Source: Chloroflexota bacterium
Lineage (GTDB): Bacteria; Chloroflexota; Anaerolineae; Anaerolineales; Villigracilaceae
Reading direction: 5' to 3'
DNA: 64,000 bases
NCBI GenBank assembly: GCA_019873735.1
Contig: JAIOAQ010000006.1
Span: 1 to 64,000, forward strand
A program made the translations under genes and the position numbers. How positions within the stretch are numbered: the first letter of the stretch is position 1; each line of letters opens with the position of its first letter. Below, piece by piece: positions 43,374-52,085 of the stretch. The notes below the pieces were generated by a model that saw only the letters and a list, made by a program, of their open reading frames with translations, did not search any database and was not told where the DNA came from.

Positions 43374-46171
43374 GGACTATGCTCGTTGCTATGTATAACA
43401 GACATTGCGTTCCAGTTCAAGCCCCAGCGGGCTTCGGTGGATAGCGGGATGCTTAAAGTATACGCCGATTCCATCGTCTGCTGCACCAGTGCGGCTGTTT
43501 GCGCCAGTTCGGTTTGCGGACATTCCAGCACGACTTCATCATGCACTTGCAAGAGCATCTGACCGTGCAGCCCGGCCTGGCGGAGCGCTTCTGGGATGCG
43601 CAACATGGCCAGTTTCATAATATCAGCAGCCGTCCCTTGAATAGGAGCGTTAATCGCTTCGCGTTCTTCCCGATTTTTATGCAACTGGCTCAATTGTCCT
43701 TTGAGAGCCGGGAAGTAGCGCCGGCGTCCAAGCAGCGTTTCTACATAACCCTCGCTGGCAGCGCGCCGGCGGGTTTCATCCAGATACCGCTTGATGCCGG
43801 GGAACTCTTTAAAATAAGCGCGGACGAAGTCTTCGGCTTCGGCCAGCGTCAGATCGGTGGAGCGCGTCAACCCAAAAGCCGACATGCCGTAAATGAGCCC
43901 AAAGTTGACGGCTTTGGCCCGCCGGCGTTGTTCTTTCGTCACCGCCTCAAGCGGGACCCCAAAAATGGCCGCCGCAGTAGTTGCATGAATATCGCGCCCC
44001 TGCCGAAAGGCCTCAAGCATGGCGGCATCCTGAGCCATATGCGCCACAATGCGCAATTCAATTTGTGAGTAGTCTACCGAGAGCAAAACATTTCCTGGGG
44101 CAGCAATGAATCCCTGGCGGACCCGCCGCCCGGCCTCGGTGCGGATGGGGATGTTCTGCAAATTGGGATTCGAGGAAGCCAAACGCCCCGTGACCGAGCC
44201 GGTCTGATTGAAAGAAGTATGCACGCGGCCGGTCAGGGGATTTACCTGTGCCGGCAACGCATCTACATAGGTGGACTTCAATTTAGCCAGTTCGCGGTAT
44301 TCCAATATCCAATCCACAACCGGATGCTGGCCGCGCAGTTCTTCAAGCACATCGGCAGAAGTGGAAAAATGCCCGCTGGCCGTTCTTCGGCCCCTATCCG
44401 GCGGCTGAAGGCCAAGCCGGTTGAAGAGGATATCCGATAACTGCTGTGTGGAATTGAGATTAAACGCCTTGCCAACCGCCTCGTAAACCTGCTTCTCAAT
44501 TTCAGCCAGGCGGGTTTGCAACTCGGCAGACATTTGCGCCAGAAAAGGCAAGTCAAGCAAAACGCCGGCCTGTTCCATTTCGGCCAGCACCGGTATAAGC
44601 GGCATTTCAATCTCATCCAGAAGATGCCTGGCGCGAACGCGTTCCAGCCCGCGTTCCAGTTCGGGCTTGAGACGCAGACAAATCTCGGCATCTGCTGCAG
44701 CATAAGCCGCGGCGGATTCTACCGGCACATCGGCCATTGAGCGTTGGTTTTTGCCCTTCCCAATCAAGTCCTCAATGTGGGTCATTTCCACGCCCAGGCG
44801 GGAGAAGGCCAGATTCTTCAGGCCCAGGTCGCGCGAAGCAGGGTCTATCAGCCATTCGGCAAGCATGGTATCAAAAGAGAGCGGCGCGACCTGCAGCCCA
44901 TGCCGCAGCAGGACCAAATAGTCATACTTGAGGTTGTGACCAATCTTGGGGATACGCCTGTCTGTCAACGGCCCGCGCAAAACGGAAATTACCTGCTCAA
45001 GCAGCAGATTCGGGCCGCTTTGATGTCCAACCGGTATGTAATAACCCTGACCTGCTTGAACGGCCAATGAGATGCCCACCAGACCGGCTCTCATTTCCTC
45101 GGTGGAGGTCGTTTCGGTATCAAAAGCAATCTGGGAGGCGGTTTGCAAAGCAGCGGCCAGTTTTTCCAGGGCGGCAGGGGTATCTACAATGCAGAGTTCG
45201 ATCTCGGCCGGCGACGCGACAACCTGGAGGGTGGACGTCGCGTCAGAAAACAGAGACAGTTGTCGGGTCTCGCTTGAACCGGAGGGGGGCGCGGCCTGCC
45301 CGATCAGTTTGTGCAGGCGGTCGAGTAAAGAACGGAATTCCAGTTCGCGAAAAATGGCCTCCACGCTGGCGGGGTTAAATTCCTCTGTCCGCGCTTGAGA
45401 CGGTTCAAATTTAATCGGCAGATCGGTGCGGATGGCCGCCAGGTCCCGGCTGAGATAGGCCAGGTCGCGGTGCTGTTCAAGTTTGGTGCGCCAGCGAGTT
45501 TCAATTTCATCGAGGTGGGCGTAGATGTTATCCAGGTTCTGGTATTTTGCCAGCAAGATCTCGGCGGTCTTTTCGCCCACTCCCGGCACGCCGGGGATAT
45601 TGTCCGATTTGTCGCCGACCAGCGCCTTGTAATCTACCACTTGTTCGGGACGGACGCCGAGTTTGGCCTGGACATCTTCGGGGGTGATGTAGGTGCGATC
45701 GTCGCCGGCCAGATAGACGACGGTGCGTTCGTTCACCAATTGAAGCAGATCGCGGTCGCCGGTGATAATTTTGACACCCAGTCCCTGTGCCGCGGCCTGA
45801 TGTGCAATGGTGCCGAGTACGTCATCGGCTTCATACCCTTCCAATTCCAGGCGCGGGATGTTGAAGGCATCCACAATCTGGCGGATGCGCTCGATTTGGG
45901 GACGCAAGTCATCGGGCATCTTGGCGCGGGTAGCTTTGTAGTCGGGGTAAAGTTGATCGCGGAAGGTCTTGCCGGTATCAAAGGCGACTGCCAGGTACTC
46001 AGGTTTTTCCTGTTCAAGGATGCGCATCAGTTCGCGCGCAAAGCCATAGGATCCGGCGGTAGGTTCGCCAGACGAGGTCTGCCAGCGCTGCATTGTCCCC
46101 CCGCTGGTAAGGGCAAAGTACATGCGATAGGCCAGAGCATGGCCGTCAATCAGGTAAAGGGTGGGCGGCAT
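43370..46171 (-). CDS. polA: DNA polymerase I
   Basis: This 933-residue enzyme has all three domains. The 5'-nuclease domain carries FDTGKTFRDQLYPDYKA and GDKSDNIPGVPGVGEKTA. The 3'-5' exonuclease retains its catalytic set: FDTETTS (D and E), GHNLKYDYL (D) and YAAADAEI (Y and D), so proofreading should be active. The polymerase domain has motif A VDYSQIELRIVAHM, motif B RRAKAVNFGLIYGMS and motif C LQVHDEVVLE. The protein processes Okazaki fragments and fills repair gaps. It lies 27 bases after the receiver/TnpA-like gene and overlaps the TPR gene. Confidence 0.95.
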   Translation of the reverse strand: MPPTLYLIDGHALAYRMYFALTSGGTMQRWQTSSGEPTAGSYGFARELMRILEQEKPEYLAVAFDTGKTFRDQLYPDYKATRAKMPDDLRPQIERIRQIVDAFNIPRLELEGYEADDVLGTIAHQAAAQGLGVKIITGDRDLLQLVNERTVVYLAGDDRTYITPEDVQAKLGVRPEQVVDYKALVGDKSDNIPGVPGVGEKTAEILLAKYQNLDNIYAHLDEIETRWRTKLEQHRDLAYLSRDLAAIRTDLPIKFEPSQARTEEFNPASVEAIFRELEFRSLLDRLHKLIGQAAPPSGSSETRQLSLFSDATSTLQVVASPAEIELCIVDTPAALEKLAAALQTASQIAFDTETTSTEEMRAGLVGISLAVQAGQGYYIPVGHQSGPNLLLEQVISVLRGPLTDRRIPKIGHNLKYDYLVLLRHGLQVAPLSFDTMLAEWLIDPASRDLGLKNLAFSRLGVEMTHIEDLIGKGKNQRSMADVPVESAAAYAAADAEICLRLKPELERGLERVRARHLLDEIEMPLIPVLAEMEQAGVLLDLPFLAQMSAELQTRLAEIEKQVYEAVGKAFNLNSTQQLSDILFNRLGLQPPDRGRRTASGHFSTSADVLEELRGQHPVVDWILEYRELAKLKSTYVDALPAQVNPLTGRVHTSFNQTGSVTGRLASSNPNLQNIPIRTEAGRRVRQGFIAAPGNVLLSVDYSQIELRIVAHMAQDAAMLEAFRQGRDIHATTAAAIFGVPLEAVTKEQRRRAKAVNFGLIYGMSAFGLTRSTDLTLAEAEDFVRAYFKEFPGIKRYLDETRRRAASEGYVETLLGRRRYFPALKGQLSQLHKNREEREAINAPIQGTAADIMKLAMLRIPEALRQAGLHGQMLLQVHDEVVLECPQTELAQTAALVQQTMESAYTLSIPLSTEARWGLNWNAMSVIHSNEHSP

Positions 46172-46198
46172 GGGGAATCCGTATTGCAGACAAATTTT

Positions 46199-47890
46199 TT
46201 AGCGGCGTGGGCGTGGACGCGAAATCCCCTGACGCTGACGAGTCTGGTTGATGTAATCTTTAACCAGTTGCGGCGGGTGTGGCCGGTCTCCGCCCATAAT
46301 GAGGTAGCCAGGCGCCCAAAAATCTCCAGATGGGTTTTCTTTTTTGAGGCGCGGGAAGTGGGCAAAAATGCGTTCGGAGGTTTGCTGGCGGACAATGCGC
46401 ATCAGGTAGCCGGGAGACGAAGAGGGAGGAACGTTGACGACCCACTGCAGGTATTCGGGCCGCACCGTCAGGAATTCCAGCCGCCAGCCGAAGGCAACGC
46501 AGATTTCAGGCATCCAGACTGAAAGTTGCTCGGCCAAATCGCCGGCCAGGTAGTGAGAACCGAGGCGCGGCACCAGCAGACAGGCATACGTCAGGCTGTA
46601 GAGGCCTGGCGAAACCGGTTCAAGCACGCGGTTCTGGGCAATTTCGCTGGCAGAGGATAGCCGGGTCTCAGCCAGTTCTGGAGAAGCCGATGGCTGGACG
46701 GGTGTGGCCGAACGTCTGGCTTTAGAAGGGGCTGTGGTTTCCAGTTCCACAGGCACCTGGGATGGACGGGTCTCTGCCAGCGACTCAACCCTTGGCTCTT
46801 GTTCAGAGCGGAACAATGCATGCAGGGGGATGGCGGGCGATGATTCGCGGCTAAACTGTGCTGCGCTTGAGGGGCGCGTTTCACCGAGCGAAGCAGGGTA
46901 TTCGACTTCGGGATATTCGACTTCGGGCTCTTCAACTTCGGGCGCGGCAGACGGCTGGGCAGATGAATCGGCCGGGGCGCTCACCACAGGCCGCGGCGGG
47001 GGCACATCGTAGAGTATGGACGAAATGGAGGGGACTTCAAAGTCGTCCTCGTCTTCGCCGATGAGAAATTCGTCCGGCGGGACAGGCGGCTCAACAGGTT
47101 TTGGAGCAGGCGGCGCTTCAGGCTGCCGATCGGAGAATGATAGCGATTGTGCCAGCCGGTTGGCCTGGGAACGAATGGTGCTAAAAGGCGTTTCGGCGTC
47201 GAAGACCAGGGCCATAATCACGCCGGTGCTCAGGCGTGTAGCATAGAGCATGTGTTCAGCCCGCGTGGCTTCCAGGCGGACAAAGCGCAATAAGTCGCTT
47301 TCTTTCTGGGTATCCCAGTAACGCGCAATCGCAAGGACAATTTCATTGGCGGCTTCCTGCGAAAGGCCGCCGGCGTAGGCCCAAAGAGCATTCTCGCGCG
47401 TTATCAGGGCGGCCTGCGCCGAGGATTCCAAAGTCAGACGGGTCAGGTGCTGGGCGGCCTTATCAACATCGTCCAGCCAGGAGACTTCGTCCACGTCGGG
47501 CGCAGCCACAGGGCTTTCTTGCTTCTCCTGGGATTCGTCTACTCTTTCCCCTAGCATACGTAAAAGGTCCGGCAAATAGAAAGGTTTGTGCAGAATGTCC
47601 CAGGGTTTGATTCCATCTAGAGATTCGGGCAAGTCTTCCTGGTCTGATATGATGGTCAGCAAAATATCCGGCCTGACTTTCCGCAGGGCCTGGCCAATGC
47701 TAACAACCAAATTCGGGCCCAAATCAAAGTCCAGGAAGGCTCTTTGAAATTCATCTTGTTTCAGGGCAGCCAGGGCACTCAAGCGCGAATCGACAATGCG
47801 CACTTTATATGAGCCGGTTTCTTCAAGGCTCTGGCGAATCAATTCGCCAAAACTTGCATGCGGGGTGGCAACCAGTAATGGAATACCCAT
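46199..47890 (-). CDS. Fusion: degenerate receiver, roadblock-like and catalytically dead IS200 TnpA-like domain
   Basis: Residues 1-118 look like a response-regulator receiver: LDFDLG holds a phospho-acceptor-like Asp and HKPF the conserved Lys, but the acidic pair of the N-terminal loop is missing. Residues about 145-250 resemble a roadblock/LC7 dimer (ALITRENALWAYAGGL). A 170-residue acidic Pro-rich linker repeats AETR. Residues 430-553 match the Y1 transposase TnpA of IS200/IS605: VPRLGSHYLAGDLAEQL, FGWRLEFLTVRPEYLQ, DFWAPGYLIMGG and VKDYINQ. Both HUH histidines (usually PDHVHLL) are replaced, giving PEYLQWV, while a Tyr at 546 sits at the catalytic position. It is therefore an exapted domain, likely nucleic-acid-binding at most. 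Confidence 0.8.
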   Translation of the reverse strand: MGIPLLVATPHASFGELIRQSLEETGSYKVRIVDSRLSALAALKQDEFQRAFLDFDLGPNLVVSIGQALRKVRPDILLTIISDQEDLPESLDGIKPWDILHKPFYLPDLLRMLGERVDESQEKQESPVAAPDVDEVSWLDDVDKAAQHLTRLTLESSAQAALITRENALWAYAGGLSQEAANEIVLAIARYWDTQKESDLLRFVRLEATRAEHMLYATRLSTGVIMALVFDAETPFSTIRSQANRLAQSLSFSDRQPEAPPAPKPVEPPVPPDEFLIGEDEDDFEVPSISSILYDVPPPRPVVSAPADSSAQPSAAPEVEEPEVEYPEVEYPASLGETRPSSAAQFSRESSPAIPLHALFRSEQEPRVESLAETRPSQVPVELETTAPSKARRSATPVQPSASPELAETRLSSASEIAQNRVLEPVSPGLYSLTYACLLVPRLGSHYLAGDLAEQLSVWMPEICVAFGWRLEFLTVRPEYLQWVVNVPPSSSPGYLMRIVRQQTSERIFAHFPRLKKENPSGDFWAPGYLIMGGDRPHPPQLVKDYINQTRQRQGISRPRPRR

Positions 47891-47899
47891 AGCATAAAT

Positions 47900-47908
47900 A
47901 GTGTATCA
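47900..47908 (-). promoter_or_regulatory. Extended -10 of the receiver/TnpA-like gene
   Basis: TGATACACT on the minus strand (TGn plus TACACT) ends nine bases before the ATG at 47890, with no Shine-Dalgarno between. Confidence 0.35.
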
Positions 47909-47999
47909 CGGCACTAGCCGAGAAGCAAGACCGGCACGCCGGATTTTGAAGGCCTGGAATCTGAAGCAGAAAAGCCGGGGAATCAATTGTTAACAATGC

Positions 48000-48029
48000 T
48001 TGACTTTTACCCATCAAATGTGCTATTTA
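48000..48029 (+). promoter_or_regulatory. Promoter of the metallo-beta-lactamase-fold gene
   Basis: TTGACT (48000-48005) and TATTTA (48024-48029) are 18 bases apart, with a TGC extension just before the -10. The expected leader of about 75 bases contains a wobble-rich hairpin (CAAAAG to CTTTTG). Confidence 0.55.
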
Positions 48030-48110
48030 TAGAAGCGGTTCAGTTCTCACAAAAGGGCTCTTGTTTCAGGCTCTTTTGGGGGACAAATTAAGAGGCCGTC
48101 CCGAGGGTTT

Positions 48111-48971
48111 ATGCACCGCGAACGCGTTTCGGAAAATGTGTACTGGTTTCAAAGCGAAATTTATGCCCAGGTGACTGCGGGTGTGGTAACCGGCTCGCAG
48201 TGGGCAGTTGTCATTGACACGCTGGCTCTGCCCGAAGAGACTCTGGCAATGCGCGAGTTTATTGAGCATGAGATCGGCATGCCGGTGCGCTATATTATCA
48301 ACACGCATCATCACGCCGACCATGCCTGGGGGAACTGTTTCTTTCCAGGCGCAACCGTGATCGCGCACACACGCTGCCGCCAGTTACTGGAAGAGCGCGG
48401 TCAGCCTTCGCTTGAAGCCGCCAAAAAGCAAAACGCGGCCCTGAGGCAGGTGAAAATTGTCCTGCCCCATATGACCTTTGAGCAGGGGGAATTCAACCTG
48501 CGGGTGGGCAAAAAGAACCTGGTGCTTTTTCCGGCGGGGGGGCACAGCCAGGACGGTTTGGCTGTGCTGGTTGAAGAAGACCGTGTCCTTTTTGCAGGGG
48601 ACGCTTTTATGCCACTGCCCTACCTGGTAGACGGGAATCTCGATGACTTGACCGCGTCCATTAAACGCATTGGTCGTATGGGGCTGGAGAATATTGTTCA
48701 GGGACACGGGGACATCATTCTGCGCGGGGAGATTGATGCTGCCGTTAAGGAAAACTTGAACTACCTTTCTGCAATCAAAAAGGCCGCGCGCACTGCCCTG
48801 CGGCGCAAAGCGGCGGGCGAATTTCTGGACCGCATTTCGATTGAGGAATGCGGGAAAAGCAGGGTGCATCTCGGCGGCCTGGCAGAGGCACTTCACCGGC
48901 GCAACCTGCGCGCTCTCTACTTGCAAATGCGAGATTCTGACAAGGCGGATGACGAAAAAGGCGATGATTAA
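48111..48971 (+). CDS. MBL-fold metallo-hydrolase
   Basis: This 286-residue protein has the metallo-beta-lactamase core with the metal-binding motif HHHADH (a HxHxDH type) in NTHHHADHAWG, a further His in GGHSQDGLAV, an Asp in LFAGDAF and a His in VQGHGDII, giving a full two-metal site. The N-terminus reads ENVYWFQSEIYAQVTAGV, as in hydrolases similar to glyoxalase II. The substrate is unknown. The start at 48111 is preceded by GAGGG, and a good promoter lies upstream. Confidence 0.85.
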   Translation: MHRERVSENVYWFQSEIYAQVTAGVVTGSQWAVVIDTLALPEETLAMREFIEHEIGMPVRYIINTHHHADHAWGNCFFPGATVIAHTRCRQLLEERGQPSLEAAKKQNAALRQVKIVLPHMTFEQGEFNLRVGKKNLVLFPAGGHSQDGLAVLVEEDRVLFAGDAFMPLPYLVDGNLDDLTASIKRIGRMGLENIVQGHGDIILRGEIDAAVKENLNYLSAIKKAARTALRRKAAGEFLDRISIEECGKSRVHLGGLAEALHRRNLRALYLQMRDSDKADDEKGDD

Positions 48972-49047
48972 ATGCCCCGCAAAGGCTCTGACGGTTAATC
49001 CCCTGCCCGTTCGAACAGGATAGGCAGGGGAAATTGTTGGAATACGA

Positions 49048-49169
49048 GTAATTACCTCCCCTTAACCCTCCCGCAGGTTAGAACAGGGCCAGCAATCGAT
49101 GTTGGTAATCATGACGGTGCCTTGCGGCTTGGAAATTACACCCAAACCTGCGGGAGGGTAGGCAGTTAC
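49048..49169. repeat. 122-bp terminal-inverted-repeat element, copy C
   Basis: The ends read GTAATTACC and GGCAGTTAC, and inner arms CCCTCCCGCAGGTT and AACCTGCGGGAGGG pair perfectly. Flanks 49040-49047 GAATACGA and 49170-49177 GAATACAA match at 7 of 8 bases. It lies between two convergent genes. Confidence 0.88.
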
Positions 49170-49189
49170 GAATACAAAGAAAAATCCCG

Positions 49190-49207
49190 GCGGCTTTGCG
49201 CCCTTGC
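49190..49207 (-). repeat. Short dispersed repeat, copy 2
   Basis: The minus strand reads GCAAGGGCGCAAAGCCGC, one base different from the copy at 2544. It lies 20 bases after element copy C. Confidence 0.45.
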
Positions 49208-49220
49208 CTTAAGACAGGCT

Positions 49221-50435
49221 CTATGGGGAGTAAGACGGCGATGATGTCTTGTCTGGGTTGGGCAATTTCACAATGAATGTTGTACCCACCCCCACTTTAC
49301 TGCGCACCTCAATCTCACCGCCATGACCCTGCACAATTTTCTTGCAGATCGAAAGCCCAAGCCCCGTTCCTGAGGCTTTACCTTCTGTTTCATGCACACG
49401 GTAAAACTTTTCAAACAAGTGCGGCAAGGCGTCTTCGGGAATGCCCAAACCGGTATCCTGTACAGTGAGAGTCATGTAACCTTCCGCAGACTGGGCGCCA
49501 ATGATCACACTTCCGTTGGGGCGATTATATTTAATGGCATTGCTCAAAAGATTGAGTACAACCTGCTTGATTTTGTCGCGGTCGGCGCGTAGAAGCGGCA
49601 GCGCGGGCGAGACATCCAGCACGATTTTGACCCGCTCTTCATCCGCTCTTGACTGCATCACTTCGCAGCATTCTGAAATTAAATCAGAAACATCAAAATC
49701 TACCGGTTGAAACTGGACACGCCCCGATTCCAGACGGGCAAGATCCAAAAATGAAGACGCCAATGTATTCAGCCTCAAGGTTTCGGCATGGATATTACGC
49801 ACAATCTGGTCGTGTTGTTGACGAGAAATTTCTGGGCGAAGTAGTAAGTAAGTTGCCGTGCTAAGCGATGCAAGCGGGGTGCGCAACTCATGTACAAAGT
49901 CTGCAATCAGGTCGGACTGTTGAAAGAGGCGCGTGTTTTCGATGGCGACGGCTGCCTGAGCCCCAAGCACAGAGAGCAAATCCTCGTCATTGGGCGTAAA
50001 CTCGCCCTGTCGCTTATTGATCACTTCAAGAACGCCGGTCACTTTATCTTTTGCAATCAGGGGCACGCCCATTAAAGAACGAGTGACAAACTTGGTGCTT
50101 TTTTCAACATTCCCAAAATAGCGCGGATCGCTGTGAACATCTGAAATGCGAAGGGGCTTTTTATGAACCACAATCCAGCCTGCAATGCTGCCCTCAAGCG
50201 GGACAGTCAACCCGCGCAGGGTGGGCTGATCCATGTTGGTTGCCACCTGGAAGTGTAACTGGCGGGTGGTATTGTCGTACAGGAGGATCGAAGCCGCCTC
50301 TGCATCGGTAATATCCGCTGCTGCCTGAATGATCCGATGGAGCAAGACATCCAGGTCCAGGGTGGAAGCGAGGTCACGTGCAATGTCAATTAAACGGCGG
50401 TAGCCGCCAAGTCTCTGAGTCTTAATTTCGGCCAT
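49221..50435 (-). CDS. GAF-domain sensor histidine kinase
   Basis: The 404-residue soluble protein has a GAF domain (about residues 20-165, with GSIAGWIVVHKKPLRI and LIAKDKVTGVLEVIN), then HisKA with DFVHELRTPLASL (His near 180) and HATPase with NAIKYNRPNG, QDTGLGIPED and GTGLGLSICKKI. It has no membrane helix and no receiver. It lies 258 bases downstream of the receiver/TadZ-like gene on the same strand, a possible signalling pair. Signal and partner are not known. Confidence 0.88.
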   Translation of the reverse strand: MAEIKTQRLGGYRRLIDIARDLASTLDLDVLLHRIIQAAADITDAEAASILLYDNTTRQLHFQVATNMDQPTLRGLTVPLEGSIAGWIVVHKKPLRISDVHSDPRYFGNVEKSTKFVTRSLMGVPLIAKDKVTGVLEVINKRQGEFTPNDEDLLSVLGAQAAVAIENTRLFQQSDLIADFVHELRTPLASLSTATYLLLRPEISRQQHDQIVRNIHAETLRLNTLASSFLDLARLESGRVQFQPVDFDVSDLISECCEVMQSRADEERVKIVLDVSPALPLLRADRDKIKQVVLNLLSNAIKYNRPNGSVIIGAQSAEGYMTLTVQDTGLGIPEDALPHLFEKFYRVHETEGKASGTGLGLSICKKIVQGHGGEIEVRSKVGVGTTFIVKLPNPDKTSSPSYSP

Positions 50436-50693
50436 AGGCTCTCACAAAAGACCAACCCGAATACATTTTTCAGTTTCTCCGCACCCGGTCAAGGAATCAG
50501 CAGGCAAGATGTTCAGGGCAGAGCCGCTAACATTCCACGCAAGAGACAAGTGTCTCTCTCCCGTATCCCAAAAGCACCACACAAATCAGCCAGAAAAAGG
50601 GAGAAAGACAGACGTTTTGCGCGACATATCCCCAATGATTTACCAATCAAGTTCAATGCCTGCTCTCAGAGAGAGATGGTTATAGTCGGCCTC

Positions 50694-51857
50694 TTAAGGT
50701 TCACGTTCTCGTTCCGTTATCAGCGTTGTCAACTTAGCAAACTGTTGAGCCGTGAGGCTTTCGGGTTGGTATAAAACCGCCGCAGTTTGCATACGCGCAG
50801 ATTGATAGAACAATTCTGGAGCAGGGGTGATCGTGAGCGCAACGGAGTGTTGCAGCAGTTCCTGCGTTTGATTCCAGGCCAATTGTGTTTCTGAGCGCAA
50901 ACGGTTATTCAGGACGACCATCACCTTTTTGCCCTCAATGCCAATTTCTGCCAGGTCTGCCAGCATTGTCTTGGCATGGCTGATGGAATTCGGGAAACCT
51001 TCCACAATCAGGATACGCTCGTGGCATAGTTCCAGCATCTTTTGGACAGCCATCGAGAGGCCCGATCCAAGGTCAAGCACCACATAGCGGGCCAGGGTGC
51101 TCAAACGGCGTGTAATCGCCTCGAATTGAGAAATGGCATTGATCAAATTGACATCGCGGGGCCGTTCGGAAGCCAGCAAACAACGCAGGCCGGAGGGATG
51201 CGTCCAGAGAGCGTCTTTGACCTGTGCACGGCTCAATAAAGCCGCGTCGCTGCCCAACAATTGCGTCAACTCTTGCGGATTAGGGTGACCCAATTCCAAC
51301 CCCAGCGTGCCCTGCCCAGGACACATTTCAGCCAGAATGACATCGGCTTTGGCATGGGTCATCAGGCCGGCAGCCAGGTTGGCTGCCAGGGTTGAAACGC
51401 CCCAACCGGAACGCGCAGAGAAAAGCCCGATCACGCGCGCCTGGCGTTCCAGAGCAGCCGTGGGCGCAGCCTGATCCGCTTTCTTGCGCGAGCGCGCCAG
51501 GAGGGCGCGAACGTGGGCCTGGAGTTCAGAGGGATGGGTCGGTTTGGTCAGATAGTCATCTGCCCCCGACTCAAAACCGGTGACCTTATCATCCAGTTGA
51601 GTCTTGGCGGTAAACATCAGGATGGGGATTTCAGCCGTAACTGGATTCTTGCGCAAGCGGCGCGCCACCTCGTAGCCATCCATTTCCGGCATCATCACGT
51701 CCAGGATAATCAGATCGGGCACTTCTTCCTCAGCCCGAACCAAACCCTGTGGTCCATTGGTAGCCGCTAAAATCTGATACCCCTGCCGCTGTAACATTAA
51801 ACCGACCAGGCGTAAGGTATCGACATCATCGTCAATGATCAAAATTTTCTCGGCCAT
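50694..51857 (-). CDS. Receiver domain fused to TadZ/CpaE-like ATPase-fold domain
   Basis: The start at 51857 is taken because AGGA lies seven bases upstream and the protein then opens with MAEKILIIDDDVDTL. The receiver is canonical (IIDDD acidic pair, ILDVMMPEMDG acceptor, FTAKTQ Lys). The C-terminal half, from GLFSARSGWGVSTLAANL, is a ParA/MinD-like fold, but the P-loop reads SGWGVST without the usual Lys, as in TadZ/CpaE proteins that recruit pilus machinery. VVLDLGSGL is a Walker-B-like strand. No pilus genes lie in the window. It is followed by a GAF kinase gene. Confidence 0.8.
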   Translation of the reverse strand: MAEKILIIDDDVDTLRLVGLMLQRQGYQILAATNGPQGLVRAEEEVPDLIILDVMMPEMDGYEVARRLRKNPVTAEIPILMFTAKTQLDDKVTGFESGADDYLTKPTHPSELQAHVRALLARSRKKADQAAPTAALERQARVIGLFSARSGWGVSTLAANLAAGLMTHAKADVILAEMCPGQGTLGLELGHPNPQELTQLLGSDAALLSRAQVKDALWTHPSGLRCLLASERPRDVNLINAISQFEAITRRLSTLARYVVLDLGSGLSMAVQKMLELCHERILIVEGFPNSISHAKTMLADLAEIGIEGKKVMVVLNNRLRSETQLAWNQTQELLQHSVALTITPAPELFYQSARMQTAAVLYQPESLTAQQFAKLTTLITEREREP

Positions 51858-51868
51858 AGGCATGTCCT

Positions 51869-51882
51869 CTGTATGAATACAG
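51869..51882. promoter_or_regulatory. Palindrome near the receiver/TadZ-like start
   Basis: CTGTAT-GA-ATACAG is a 6-bp inverted repeat about 11 bases before the start at 51857. It could be an operator. Confidence 0.3.
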
Positions 51883-52044
51883 TCTAGCATAAAGCAGATT
51901 TTCAATCAAGGTGGACTTAATCGTTTTTTTACAACCGCCTACCCGCACGTAGAGAGCGAAGAAGCGGCAAGACAACGGTTCGCCATTGTTCTTCCCCGTC
52001 ATAACCGGCTCGCTGTAAGCCTGATGCTTCGCCAGAGGACATAG

Positions 52045-52050
52045 TATAAT
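52045..52050 (+). promoter_or_regulatory. -10 box of the mutase-subunit operon
   Basis: TATAAT lies 35 bases before the ATG at 52086. No convincing -35 is seen at 16-18 bases. Confidence 0.4.
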
Positions 52051-52085
52051 CATTCCAGATTCCAAAGCGTTTGGAGAACAAAAGA

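Noticed and set aside
48051-48080. Hairpin CAAAAG to CTTTTG in the leader of the metallo-hydrolase gene as a riboswitch or attenuator
   Set aside because: The stem relies on wobble pairs, has no T-run and no competing fold was found.
50542-50557. Palindrome AGAGACA-AG-TGTCTCT upstream of the GAF kinase
   Set aside because: It lies about 107 bases from the start with a 2-base centre and no other support, so no function is assigned.
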